64,000 nucleotides of DNA from CAVVDT01 sp963747005. GTDB lineage: Bacteria > Pseudomonadota > Alphaproteobacteria > Rhizobiales > Aestuariivirgaceae. A program made the position numbers and the translations under genes. Each line of letters begins with the position of its first letter. The first letter of the stretch is position 1. The notes under the pieces were generated by a model that did not search any database, was not told the origin of the DNA, and was given only the letters and a program-made list of their open reading frames with translations. Below are positions 7,543 through 15,952 of this stretch, in pieces. The stretch is from the NCBI GenBank assembly GCA_963747005.1, contig CAVVDT010000012.1, forward strand, positions 157,234-221,233, given 5' to 3'.

Positions 7543-8841
7543 ATGGAATCAAGAACCTCCCAGGTACTGATCGAACTGGTGGCCGACTGGCTGCGCAAGC
7601 AGACCCTTAAGCAAAGCAATCTGGAAGACATCGTCAGCGGCTGCTGCGAGCGGCTGCACGCGGCGGGCATGCCGATTGCCCGGGTGCAGTTCGCCTTTTC
7701 GGTGCTGCATCCTCTCTATCGCGCCATGAGCTTCACCTGGGAGCGCGGCAAGGGTCTGGAGGTGGAAGGCCACCGGCACGCCACCGACAGCGCCTTGGAC
7801 CGCTTCAAGAAGAGCCCGTATTTTCATCTCATGGATAAGAACCTCGACCATCTGCGGCTCAGGCTCGACAGCAAGATCGTCCATCAGTTTCCCCTGGTGG
7901 AGGAACTGGGCAAGGCGGGGATCAGCGACTACATCGCCTTCCGCAAGGAGTTCGTCCTCGGCTCCGGCCGCGGCATGATGGGCTCATGGGCGACCGACCA
8001 GGAGGGCGGCTTCGTCGATGACGAGATTGCCGCCTTGCTGCGCATCCAGGACCGGTTGGCCGCAACCTGCAAGATGGCAGTGCAGGAAGAGTTGGCGCTG
8101 AACACCCTCACCACCTATCTGGGCAAGAGCGCCGGTCACCGGGTGCTCGACGGCCAGATCCGCCGCGGCGACGGCGAGACCATCAAGGCGGCCATCGTCG
8201 TCGGCGACATGCGCAACTCGACCCGCCTCGCCGAGGAGTTGGGACGCGAGGCCTATATCGAGTGTCTCAACACCTTCTTCGACAATGTGGCGGGGGCGTT
8301 CGCCGATGCCGGCGGCGAGATCCTCAGCTTCATGGGTGACGGGTTTCTGGCGATCTTTCCCTCCGGCGATACCCCGGCCAGCCGCAAGGAGGCCTGCATC
8401 ACAGCCCATGCGGCGGCCGTCAACGCCACCCAGCTCATGACCGAAGCCAACGGCGAGCGCGCCGGGAGCGGGCTGACCGAGCTCGGCTACGGCATCGGGC
8501 TGCATATCGGCAACGTCAAGTTCGGCAATGTGGGGCTCGTGGATCGCCTCAGCTTCTCGGTGTTCGGTTCAGCCGTCAACGAGGCCTCGCGGCTTGAATC
8601 GCTCACCAAGGTTCACAAGGTGCCAATTGTCGCCAGCGAGGCGTTCCGCAGCCGTTGCGAGGGCAGATGGGAGGAGATCGGCGCCGAGACCCTGCGCGGC
8701 GTGCAGCACGAGATCACCGTCTTCACGCCCTGCCACAGTTCTGAGGACTGCGGCGTCGTCAAGTTGCCGCGCAAGGTGATGGAAGCCCACCACAGCGATG
8801 CCGAGAACGTGGTCCTTTTGCATCGTGGTCAGGCGGGCTGA
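7543..8841 (+). CDS. class III adenylate/guanylate cyclase with N-terminal sensor-like region
   Basis: About 432 residues. The C-terminal half is a class III nucleotide cyclase domain: AIVVGDMRNSTRL (first metal aspartate), FMGDGFLAIFP (second metal aspartate) and GSAVNEASRLE (transition-state Asn/Arg). All catalytic positions look intact, so it should make cAMP or cGMP. The first ~200 residues (ELVADWLRKQ onward) show no transmembrane segment and are probably a cytoplasmic sensory domain of the kind often found before alphaproteobacterial cyclases. The ATG at 7543 has GAGGA 8 nt upstream; the open frame continues far upstream antisense to pccA but is not coding. Divergent from pccA. Confidence 0.87.
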   Translation: MESRTSQVLIELVADWLRKQTLKQSNLEDIVSGCCERLHAAGMPIARVQFAFSVLHPLYRAMSFTWERGKGLEVEGHRHATDSALDRFKKSPYFHLMDKNLDHLRLRLDSKIVHQFPLVEELGKAGISDYIAFRKEFVLGSGRGMMGSWATDQEGGFVDDEIAALLRIQDRLAATCKMAVQEELALNTLTTYLGKSAGHRVLDGQIRRGDGETIKAAIVVGDMRNSTRLAEELGREAYIECLNTFFDNVAGAFADAGGEILSFMGDGFLAIFPSGDTPASRKEACITAHAAAVNATQLMTEANGERAGSGLTELGYGIGLHIGNVKFGNVGLVDRLSFSVFGSAVNEASRLESLTKVHKVPIVASEAFRSRCEGRWEEIGAETLRGVQHEITVFTPCHSSEDCGVVKLPRKVMEAHHSDAENVVLLHRGQAG

Positions 8842-8887
8842 CGCGACGCGGTCCTCTCCCCCTTCCGCGACCCCCCGTCATGGACCC

Positions 8888-9049
8888 GTCACCCCGGGGC
8901 TTGACCCCGGGTCCATACCGCCAGAGCCTCAACCCACCGCCACCACCCATCCACCGTCATGCCGGGACTTGATTCCGGCATCCATTTCGCCTGCCTCACG
9001 GCAGGTCGCAGCGCCAGCGGAATGCACCGTGGTCAAGCCAGGGGGTGAC
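8888..9049. repeat. cluster of short dispersed palindromes
   Basis: Three short palindromes follow each other: CCCCGGGGCTTGACCCCGGG (about 8892-8911), GCCGGGACTTGATTCCGGC (about 8960-8978) and a degenerate third near 9022-9049 with ACCGTGGTCAAGCCAGG. All share a central CTTGA/TCAAG and flanking GTCA/TGAC. They are the common intergenic palindromes of this bacterial group and recur in this window at 9509-9736, 40320-40414 and 41571-41652. Confidence 0.75.
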
Positions 9050-9094
9050 GAAGCGAGAGGGTCAGGCAAAGCAAATCCAACACCGAAAAATGTC

Positions 9095-9125
9095 TTGACA
9101 TTCGGCAAATGTTCCTGTATTGTTC
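9095..9125 (+). promoter_or_regulatory. sigma70 promoter overlapped by a LexA (SOS) box
   Basis: TTGACA (9095-9100) and TATTGT (9118-9123) are separated by exactly 17 nt, a strong vegetative promoter. Across its -10 lies GTTC-CTGTATT-GTTC (9111-9125), a perfect match to the alphaproteobacterial LexA operator GTTC-N7-GTTC. A repressor bound there would cover the -10. No conventional gene follows on this strand; the transcript would be the structured RNA candidate next to it. Confidence 0.6.
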
Positions 9126-9129
9126 TATT

Positions 9130-9450
9130 CGCCTACCCCCGACCGAGGAAGTGTGCACGAACCGTCGGTGCATGGGGGTAAAACGGTTCCCGAGCCGAGT
9201 ACCGGTCCTGACGAGTAGCCGTGAAAGGTCCGGGCGGGCTGCGCGTCGACCCTGGGTGGAAACGTCCAGCGCGCCACATTGCAAGCCGGGCCGGCCGGAG
9301 GTGCCTCCTTCTTGGGAAGGCATTTGGCTTCATAAGACCGGTTCTGGTGAGAGCGACGGCAGACCCCGAAAAGAGACCGGGTGCGGAGCGCCTTTCAGGT
9401 GCCCTTGCTACTACCAGCGTTGCACCTCAAAGGCGCTCCGCTCTTCCCGC
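9130..9450 (+). ncRNA. candidate structured RNA behind a LexA-box promoter
   Basis: Downstream of the promoter at 9095-9123 there is no believable protein gene, but the sequence is full of pairings: CTACCCCCGACCG with CGGTGCATGGGGGTA near the 5' end, GCCTCCTTC with GAAGGC near 9303-9321, and a long terminal hairpin at 9383-9441. A 160-codon frame runs through it, but it also runs through the hairpin and the palindromes beyond, so it is probably spurious. I have an uncertain memory of similar spurious frames in other Rhizobiales genomes, which would fit a conserved RNA or a dispersed element. The 3' end has no T-tract, so the boundary is approximate. Confidence 0.4.
9383..9441 (+). repeat. long inverted repeat (20-bp arms)
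   Basis: GCGGAGCGCCTTTCAGGTGC at 9383-9402 pairs with 9422-9441 at 19 of 20 positions around a 19-nt loop. The right arm, with GTTGCACCTCA followed by GGCGCT, is closely matched at 40542-40566, so this hairpin belongs to a dispersed family. It may serve as the end of the upstream RNA but lacks a T-run. Confidence 0.7.
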
Positions 9451-9508
9451 CCAACTCCGCCACGGCTCAAAGCCGCCGGAGCCGATGAAGCGCGTCCTAT
9501 CCTCAACC

Positions 9509-9736
9509 CGTCACCCCGTGACTTGATCACGGGGCCCATTCCGCCGGCCTCGCCACTCGTCGCAGCCCCTGAGCCATGCAAGCCGGCATGACGGTAGTGG
9601 GGACGGGAGAGACGCGGCATGGATCACGCCCCACCACCTCGGTGTCATCGTCGGGCTTGACCCGACGACCCAGGGGCCAAAGGCGAAGGCTCTGACCCGT
9701 TGCCCCTGGGTCCTCGCGTCAAGCGCGAGGATGACA
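9509..9736. repeat. composite intergenic palindromes
   Basis: CACCCCGTGACTTGATCACGGGG (from about 9511) is one palindrome. A larger composite runs from GTCATCGTCGGGCTTGACCC at 9643 to GCGAGGATGAC at 9736: the outer GTCATC/GATGAC and inner CCCAGGGG/CCCCTGGG pair with each other while each half also contains its own small hairpin. Nothing in the interval 9450-9805 looks coding. Confidence 0.7.
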
Positions 9737-9805
9737 GTGAGAAGGCAGTGGCAGCAAGTCCCGGCATGACGATTGAAAGGAACTTCAGGTCTTGCTCCAG
9801 GTCCC

Positions 9806-10507
9806 TCACGCCCCTTCGCGAAAAGCCCTCAAGGGTCTCTTCTGCCGGCCTTCGGCATCGAAGTTATCGGCTGCCAGCCACTGATTGAAAGCCTGGCGCA
9901 AGGGCGGCCAGTCCTCGGCAATGATCGCAAACCAGGCGGTGTCGCGGTTGCGGCCCTTGATCACCATGTGGCGGCGGAAAATGCCCTCGAAAGTGAAACC
10001 AAGCCGCTCCGCGGCCATTCTCGACGGGGCGTTGAGGGCATCGCACTTCCATTCCAGCCGCCGGTAGCCCAGTTCGTCCAGTGCATGGCGCATCATCAGG
10101 AACAGCGCTTCCGTCGCCGCCCGGGTCTGCTGCAATGAAGGCGCAAGGCAGATATGGCCGATCTCGATAACGCCGTGCTCGGGCGTGATGCGCAAAAAGC
10201 TCGCCACGCCTTCGGCCTTGCGGCTCGACTTGGGGATGAAGGCATAAAACTTCGGATCGATGCCGGCCGACACCTTTTCATAAGTCATGGCAAGGTCGAT
10301 TTCGGTATCGAACGGCCCGTACCCCATGTAGTCCCAAAGACGGCCCTCGGTATCGGGGGTAAAGACCTGCCACAAGGCGGGCGCATGGCGGGCGACGTCG
10401 AGCGGCTCCACCGTAACGGCGGCACCGAAAAGCAGCCGGTCATCGGGTCTCAGGCGCGGCTGCCAATCTTCCAGAATGGCGCCGCGCGGCCGGTCCGGCT
10501 TCTTCAT
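9806..10507 (-). CDS. GNAT-family N-acetyltransferase (RimJ/RimL type)
   Basis: A 233-residue acetyltransferase resembling the RimL/YdaF branch: an N-terminal substrate region (VTVEPLDVARHAPALW), a GHICLAPSLQQTRAATEAL segment in the place of the acetyl-CoA loop (the usual R/Q-x-x-G-x-G/A is degenerate), and LEWKCDALNAPSRMAAERLGFTFEG, the conserved C-terminal half with the asparagine-serine helix and the ERLGF motif. It acetylates an amino group, on a protein N-terminus or a small molecule; the substrate is unknown. The downstream end abuts the palindrome-rich gap, and it follows the UPF0173 gene with a 27-nt gap on the same strand. Confidence 0.87.
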   Translation of the reverse strand: MKKPDRPRGAILEDWQPRLRPDDRLLFGAAVTVEPLDVARHAPALWQVFTPDTEGRLWDYMGYGPFDTEIDLAMTYEKVSAGIDPKFYAFIPKSSRKAEGVASFLRITPEHGVIEIGHICLAPSLQQTRAATEALFLMMRHALDELGYRRLEWKCDALNAPSRMAAERLGFTFEGIFRRHMVIKGRNRDTAWFAIIAEDWPPLRQAFNQWLAADNFDAEGRQKRPLRAFREGA

Positions 10508-10534
10508 GTCGCCCTCCCCCCGTGGGCCGGTTGT

Positions 10535-11224
10535 TCACACCGTGATGCTGCCGCCCACGTCCAGCACCTTCACCTTGTGACCGTCGGCGCCCATCGCCTC
10601 GACCAGCCCGTCGGCTGACGGCAGCAATAGCGGAAAGGTCTTGTAATGGCATGGAAGAATTGTCGAAAAATTGAAGAAACGCTTGCATGCCAGGGCGGCG
10701 GTCTTCGGGTTCATGGTGAAGCGGTCGCCCATCGGCACGATGCCGATGTCGGGTTTGTAGAGCTCGTTGATCAGCGCCATGTCGCCGAAAATGTCGGTAT
10801 CGCCCATGTGGTAGAGGGTCTTGCCTTCGCCCTTGGCGCGCACCACCAGCCCGCACGGATTGCCGAGATAGACATTGCCTGAGGACGATGAGTGATCGGC
10901 GCGCACGAAGGTGATGTCGAAATCGTCGCTATAGATGGTGCCGCCGGTATTGGTGGGCTCGATCCTTTCCACGCCCTTGCCGTTCAGATAGACGGCGAGT
11001 TCGTAGACGGCGATCAGCGTGGCGCCGTTGTCCTTGCAGATTTCCACCGCATCGCCGATGTGGTCGTCGTGCCCATGGGTGAGGCCCACATGGGTGGCAC
11101 CCTTCGAAACCGCCAGCGCGTCGCCGTCAAACACCGGATTGCCCGACAGGAAGGGGTCGATGATCAGCACCGACTTGCCCGTCTCGACGCGAAAGGCCGA
11201 ATGGCCGAACCAGGTTATCTTCAT
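10535..11224 (-). CDS. UPF0173-family metal-dependent hydrolase
   Basis: A 229-residue metallo-beta-lactamase-fold protein of the UPF0173/UlaG-like group. Metal ligands are visible: THGHDDHIGD (the HxHxDH motif) near residues 49-58, ADHSSS, MGDTDIFGD with the bridging aspartate, and the terminal PCHYKTFP histidine. The start, MKITWFGHSAF, is the family consensus. The family's substrate is not established. It is likely co-transcribed with the downstream GNAT gene. Confidence 0.92.
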   Translation of the reverse strand: MKITWFGHSAFRVETGKSVLIIDPFLSGNPVFDGDALAVSKGATHVGLTHGHDDHIGDAVEICKDNGATLIAVYELAVYLNGKGVERIEPTNTGGTIYSDDFDITFVRADHSSSSGNVYLGNPCGLVVRAKGEGKTLYHMGDTDIFGDMALINELYKPDIGIVPMGDRFTMNPKTAALACKRFFNFSTILPCHYKTFPLLLPSADGLVEAMGADGHKVKVLDVGGSITV

Positions 11225-11386
11225 GGCTTCTTCCTCCTTGCAGGATGAGCTTTCGGCGCGAGTCTAGCCAAGCCGTGGCCGGGCGCAAGCCTCGGCAATG
11301 CCGCGCGTGCGGGCCTTCCACCCTGCGGCGGCTTCTGTTAAGCGCAGCGAACGCGCCCGCCCTCAAATCCGTCGCTTGCCGAGACC

Positions 11387-11875
11387 ATGCCTGTGCCGAC
11401 GCAATTCTCCCTTGAACATCTGGCGAGCCGGCTGGTGCCCAGGCGCCCGCTCATCGGGCTCGATGTCGGCTCAAAAACCATCGGGGTCGCCGTCTCCGAC
11501 CTGACGCGGCGCATCGCCACCGCCCGCTTCACGATCGCCCGCAAGAAATTCACCTCCGACGCCCATGCCCTCCTGACGCTCGCCATCGCCGAAAAGGCGA
11601 CCGGCTTCATCCTCGGCTATCCTGTCAACATGGACGGGAGCGAAGGCCCGCGCGCCCAATCGACCCGCACCTTTGCCGCCAACCTCGCCCGTCTCACCGA
11701 CCTGCCCATTGCCTTGTGGGACGAGCGGCTGTCGACGGCCGCCGTCGAGCGCTCGCTCATCGAAGCTGACCGCAGCCGGGCGCGACGCGCCGAACTGGTC
11801 GACAAGCTGGCCGCCGCCTATATCCTGCAAGGCGCGCTCGACCGGCTGGCCGAAATGGAAAAGACCACACGCTAG
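11387..11875 (+). CDS. ruvX: Holliday-junction resolvase-like protein RuvX/YqgF
   Basis: A 162-residue RNase H-fold nuclease of the YqgF family, linked to processing of 16S rRNA 3' ends. The first catalytic aspartate lies in GLDVGSKTIGVAVSD (about residues 25-39), the second acidic site in LWDERLST and the last in ELVDKLAAAYILQ. Length is normal. The frame ends 4 nt inside the convergent acyl-CoA dehydrogenase-like gene. It stands just before the pyr genes, as in many alphaproteobacteria. Confidence 0.92.
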   Translation: MPVPTQFSLEHLASRLVPRRPLIGLDVGSKTIGVAVSDLTRRIATARFTIARKKFTSDAHALLTLAIAEKATGFILGYPVNMDGSEGPRAQSTRTFAANLARLTDLPIALWDERLSTAAVERSLIEADRSRARRAELVDKLAAAYILQGALDRLAEMEKTTR

Positions 11876-13542
11876 CCCGGCATGGCCCGAGTGATGATCG
11901 CCGTCTCGTCAGCGCCCTTCAAGACCCCGTATGTCGCGTGGAACCCACCTTCCAGGCGGCTGGCGATGAAGGCTTCGCTTACCGCTGCGGGAGCGTGCTG
12001 GAGGAGGAGCGTTCCGGCCATCGCCATGACCAGTCGTTCCACGAGGCCGCGCAAATCGCCTTCCTCGGGCCGGGTTTTGAGGAAATCGCCCTTCAGGCTT
12101 TCCACCGCCCGCTTCAGCCGTACCTCGCCTGCCGCGGCATCCTCCATGCCGGCGATCAACCGCGCCAGGGCTTCGGGTTCCTTGCCCGCCGCCCGCGCCA
12201 CGTCGAGGCACATGACGTTGCCTGAACCCTCCCAGATGGCGTTGATCGGTGCCTCACGGTAGAGCCGGGCGAGCGGGGCTTCTTCCACGTACCCATTGCC
12301 ACCGAGGCATTCCATCGCCTCGTAGGCAAGGCCCGGCAAGGCCTTGCATACCCAGTATTTCGTCGCCGGGGTCATGATCCGCGCATAGGCGGCTTCGGCG
12401 TCGTCGCCGGCTGCCTTGTCAAAACTTTCGGCCAGCCGGAACACCAGCACCACGGCGGCCTCATGGTCGAGCGCCATGTCGGCCAGCACCCGGCGCATGA
12501 GCGGCTGATCAATCAGCTTTTTCTGGAACACTGTGCGATGGCGGGCATGGTGCATGGCCTGAGCAAGCGCCTGGCGCATCAGCCCGGCCGATGAGACGGC
12601 GCAATCGAGGCGCGTATAGGTCACCATCTCGATGATGGTCTGGATGCCCTTGCCCTCCCGCCCCACCATCCACGCACTGGTGCCGCGGAATTCCACTTCC
12701 GAAGATGCATTGGAACGATTGCCGAGCTTCTCCTTCAGTCGCTGGATGGCGATGGGGTTGCGGCTGCCGTCGGGCAGGAACCGAGGCATGAGGAAGCACG
12801 ACAGGCCCTCGGGCGCCTGCGCCAGCACCAGGAACGCATCGCTCATGGGCGCCGACATGAACCACTTGTGGCCGGTGAGATAATACTCCTTCCCCGGCCC
12901 GCCCGCGCTGGCGGGTTCGGCGGCTGTCGAGTTCTGGCGCACATCGGTGCCGCCCTGCTTTTCGGTCATACCCATGCCGAAGGTGAGCGCCCGCTTTTGC
13001 GGCGCAGGGCGGAAAGACGGATCGTAATCGCGCGTCAGCACCCCCGGGAGCCAGTCGCCTGCCACGTCCCTTTGATGCCTCAACGCCGGCACGACCGCGT
13101 TGGTCATGGTGATGGGGCAGCAATGGCCGGCCTCCATCTGGGTCGCCATGTAGAAGAGACCGGCCCGTGCCGCGTGGCCGGTAGGGGCGTGCGCCGGGTC
13201 ATCCTTCAGCGCCATCCATTCCGAGCAATGCAGGCCCGCCTTGCAGCTTGTCGTCATCAACTGGTGATAGGCCGGGTGAAATTCCACCGTGTCGCGCCGG
13301 TGGCCGGTGGCATCGAAGAGCTTCAGCCTGGGCGGATTTTCATTGGCCAGACGCGCCGCCTCGGCCATTTCGGCGCTGCCGGCGATGGCGCCGAAGTCGC
13401 GAAAAACCGACGTTTCTTTCGTCCCGGCGCTGCGTGCCACTGCTTCCTGCAGCGCCTTGTCGATGGCGAACAGGTTGTTGTCCGCGAAGGCGGGCACCTG
13501 GTTGTAGACGTGGTGGGTTGCCGGGTCGGGACGTTCGGCCAT
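11872..13542 (-). CDS. aidB: AidB-like acyl-CoA dehydrogenase family protein
   Basis: A 556-residue flavoprotein of the AidB branch of acyl-CoA dehydrogenases. Signs are the N-terminal THHVYNQVPAFADNNLF, the flavin-contacting MGMTEKQGGTDVR, the conserved TGHKWFMSAPMSDAF, and EGSGNVMCLDVAR near the end. In E. coli AidB is part of the adaptive response to DNA alkylation; the catalytic role is uncertain, and alphaproteobacterial members are often called DNA alkylation response proteins. No Ada box or ada gene is nearby. Length and all conserved blocks are intact. It lies between ruvX and pyrB on the opposite strand. Confidence 0.9.
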   Translation of the reverse strand: MAERPDPATHHVYNQVPAFADNNLFAIDKALQEAVARSAGTKETSVFRDFGAIAGSAEMAEAARLANENPPRLKLFDATGHRRDTVEFHPAYHQLMTTSCKAGLHCSEWMALKDDPAHAPTGHAARAGLFYMATQMEAGHCCPITMTNAVVPALRHQRDVAGDWLPGVLTRDYDPSFRPAPQKRALTFGMGMTEKQGGTDVRQNSTAAEPASAGGPGKEYYLTGHKWFMSAPMSDAFLVLAQAPEGLSCFLMPRFLPDGSRNPIAIQRLKEKLGNRSNASSEVEFRGTSAWMVGREGKGIQTIIEMVTYTRLDCAVSSAGLMRQALAQAMHHARHRTVFQKKLIDQPLMRRVLADMALDHEAAVVLVFRLAESFDKAAGDDAEAAYARIMTPATKYWVCKALPGLAYEAMECLGGNGYVEEAPLARLYREAPINAIWEGSGNVMCLDVARAAGKEPEALARLIAGMEDAAAGEVRLKRAVESLKGDFLKTRPEEGDLRGLVERLVMAMAGTLLLQHAPAAVSEAFIASRLEGGFHATYGVLKGADETAIITRAMPG

Positions 13543-13637
13543 GGCGGGCTCCTGTCAAAATCATGGGCAGTTTACCACAGGTTTCGCCTCACCGGTGCTT
13601 GCGGAACCGGCCAATCGCCACTATAGACGCCGCTTTA

Positions 13638-14603
13638 ATGACACAAACAAAGTCCCGTCCCGACCGCATTCTCGAAGGCCAGCACCTTTTGGGAATCGAG
13701 GCGCTCAAGGTCGCCGAAATCGAGGCCTTGCTTGGCCTCGCCGACCGTTACGTTGAACTCAACCGCCAGATCGACAAGAAGCAGTCGACCTTGCGCGGCC
13801 GCACCCAGATCAATCTGTTCTTCGAGGCCTCCACCCGAACCCAGGCCTCGTTCGAACTGGCCGGCAAGCGCCTCGGCGCCGACGTCATGAACATGTCGGT
13901 CTCCTCGTCGTCGCTTTCCAAGGGCGAAACCGTCCTCGACACGGCAATGACGCTCAATGCCATGCACCCGGATATCCTGGTGGTGCGCCATCATGCCTCC
14001 GGCGCGCCCGACCTGCTCGCCCAGAAGGTGGGCTGCGCCGTCGTCAATGCCGGCGACGGCCAGCATGAGCACCCGACACAAGCCTTGCTCGATGCCCTGA
14101 CCATCCGCCGCCGGGTCGGCCGCATCGAAGGTCTCAACGTCGCCATCTGCGGCGATGTCGCCCATTCGCGGGTCGCGCGCTCCAACATCATCCTGCTCAA
14201 CCGCATGGGTGCCCGCGTCAGGCTGGTGGCACCTTCCTCGCTGCTGCCGGCCGGTGTCGACCGGCTGGGGGCCGAAGTCTTCACCTCCATGGCCGAGGGC
14301 CTGCAAGGCGCCGACATCGTGATGATGCTGCGCCTGCAACTGGAGCGCATGCAGGGCGCCTTCGTGCCCTCGACGCGGGAATATTACCGCTTTTTCGGTC
14401 TCGACCAGAAAAAGCTCGCCCAGGCAAAGCCCGGCGCGCTGGTCATGCATCCCGGCCCCATGAACCGCGGCGTCGAGATCGACTCCGATGTGGCCGACGG
14501 CATCCAGTCGGTGATCCGCGAACAGGTGGAGATGGGGGTCGCGGTGCGCATGGCGGTGCTCGATGCGCTCGCCCGCAACCTGCCCGGTGGAGGCAACGCC
14601 TGA
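13638..14603 (+). CDS. pyrB: aspartate carbamoyltransferase catalytic chain
   Basis: Catalyses carbamoyl phosphate + aspartate to N-carbamoyl-aspartate in pyrimidine synthesis. The 321-residue protein carries FFEASTRTQASFELA (carbamoyl-phosphate site), the HHASGAP and HPTQALLDALT segments, and MHPGPMNRGVEI at the C-terminal aspartate site. The ATG at 13638 gives the family length; the frame is open upstream but that part is antisense to aidB. The ATG of the next gene overlaps the stop, so pyrB and pyrC' are translationally coupled, as in bacteria that build a PyrB-PyrC' complex. Confidence 0.95.
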   Translation: MTQTKSRPDRILEGQHLLGIEALKVAEIEALLGLADRYVELNRQIDKKQSTLRGRTQINLFFEASTRTQASFELAGKRLGADVMNMSVSSSSLSKGETVLDTAMTLNAMHPDILVVRHHASGAPDLLAQKVGCAVVNAGDGQHEHPTQALLDALTIRRRVGRIEGLNVAICGDVAHSRVARSNIILLNRMGARVRLVAPSSLLPAGVDRLGAEVFTSMAEGLQGADIVMMLRLQLERMQGAFVPSTREYYRFFGLDQKKLAQAKPGALVMHPGPMNRGVEIDSDVADGIQSVIREQVEMGVAVRMAVLDALARNLPGGGNA

Positions 14604-15925
14604 TGTCGCCCGATACCGCCTTGCGCGGCCGACCCGAACGCCGCGCCTATGTCAACGCCCTTATCATTGATCCTGCCCAGGGGCTCGACGGACCTGGCGG
14701 CCTCATCGTCGCCGACGGCCGCATTGTCGCCATCGGGCCCAAGGTGACGGCGGCATCGGCCGGCGCCGGCACGCCGGTCACCGATTGCGGCGGCAAGCTT
14801 CTGTTCCCCGGCCTCATCGACATGCGGGTGTTTACCGGCGAGCCCGGCAACGAGCACCGCGAGACGCTGGCATCCGCCTCCGAGGCCGCCGCCGCCGGCG
14901 GGGTCACGACGATGATCGTCATGCCCAACACCGATCCGGTGATCGACGATGCCGCAATTGTCGACTTCATCCTGCGCCGCGCCCGCGACACCGCCATCGT
15001 CAGGGTGGCGCCCATGGCCGCCCTCACCCAGGGCCTCGGCGGCGAACGCATGACCGAGATCGGCTTGTTACAGGAGGCTGGCGCGGTCGCCGTTACCGAC
15101 GGCCGCCGGGCCATTGCCAATGCCCGCATCTTCCGTCGCGTCCTGTCCTATGCCCGAGATTTCGGCATGCTGGTGGTGCAGCATGTGGAAGAGCCCGCGC
15201 TTTCATCGGGCGTCATGAACGAGGGCGAGCAGGCGACCCGCCTCGGGCTTCCGGGCATCCCCGCCGCCGCCGAGGTGATCATGCTGGAGCGCGACATCCG
15301 CCTGGTGGAACTGACAGGGGCCAGATATCACGCCGCGCAGATTTCCGCTGCCGCCTCGCTCGATGTCATTCGCGCCGCCAAGGCGCGCGGCCTGCCGGTA
15401 TCGTGCGGGGTGTCGGTCAACCATCTGGTCCTCAACGAAAACGACATCGGCGCCTATCGCACCTTCTTCAAGCTGTCGCCGCCGTTGCGCAGCGAGGCCG
15501 ACCGCGTGGCGCTGGTCGAAGGCGTTGCCGACGGCACCATCGACGTCATCGTCTCCAGCCACGATCCGCAAAACGCCGACACCAAGCGCCTGCCGTTCTC
15601 CGAGGCAGAATTCGGCGCCATCGGCCTGGAGACGTTGTTTTCGGCCGCCTTCGGCCTCACCCGCTCGGGCAACGTGCCGCTAATGCGCATCATCGACGCG
15701 ATGACGGCGCGCCCGGCGCGCCTCCTCGGCCTGGAGACCGGGACCCTTGCCGCCGGTGCCCCGGCCGATTTCGTCATCGCCGAACCCGACCAGACCTGGA
15801 AGGTCAAGGACTCCGGGCTGCGCTCGCGCTCCAAGAACTCGCCCTTCGAGCACCATGCCCTCGAAGGCCGTATTGTCGAAACGGTCGTTGCCGGTGAGAG
15901 CGTCTACGCCTACGATCGGCGCTGA
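14603..15925 (+). CDS. pyrC: dihydroorotase-like protein PyrC' lacking the metal site
   Basis: A 440-residue amidohydrolase homologue of dihydroorotase. Overall alignment is clear (KLLFPGLIDMRV, TGEPGNEHRET, VMPNTDPVIDD, NEHRET), but the catalytic metal ligands are largely gone: the usual D-x-H-x-H is DMRVF at residues 73-77, the H-x-S-T histidine is replaced in HAAQISAAAS, and the T-D-H-A-P-H block reads SSHDPQ. It is therefore probably the inactive partner that stabilises aspartate carbamoyltransferase, with the active dihydroorotase elsewhere in the genome. The coupling to pyrB (ATG overlapping the stop) supports this. Confidence 0.88.
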   Translation: MSPDTALRGRPERRAYVNALIIDPAQGLDGPGGLIVADGRIVAIGPKVTAASAGAGTPVTDCGGKLLFPGLIDMRVFTGEPGNEHRETLASASEAAAAGGVTTMIVMPNTDPVIDDAAIVDFILRRARDTAIVRVAPMAALTQGLGGERMTEIGLLQEAGAVAVTDGRRAIANARIFRRVLSYARDFGMLVVQHVEEPALSSGVMNEGEQATRLGLPGIPAAAEVIMLERDIRLVELTGARYHAAQISAAASLDVIRAAKARGLPVSCGVSVNHLVLNENDIGAYRTFFKLSPPLRSEADRVALVEGVADGTIDVIVSSHDPQNADTKRLPFSEAEFGAIGLETLFSAAFGLTRSGNVPLMRIIDAMTARPARLLGLETGTLAAGAPADFVIAEPDQTWKVKDSGLRSRSKNSPFEHHALEGRIVETVVAGESVYAYDRR

Positions 15926-15952
15926 CGAGAGGTCAATCGGGGGAGATCACTG

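Noticed and set aside
9130..9450. RNase P, tmRNA, SRP or 6S RNA at this site
   Set aside because: Diagnostic cores of these RNAs (for example GAGGAAAGTCCGGGC of RNase P) were not found.
9109..9591. 160-codon frame in the 9-kb gap
   Set aside because: It crosses a hairpin and several palindromes and starts inside the LexA box; more likely a non-coding region.
8888..9736. CRISPR-like repeat series
   Set aside because: The palindromes are irregular in spacing and sequence with no unique spacers; they are dispersed intergenic repeats.
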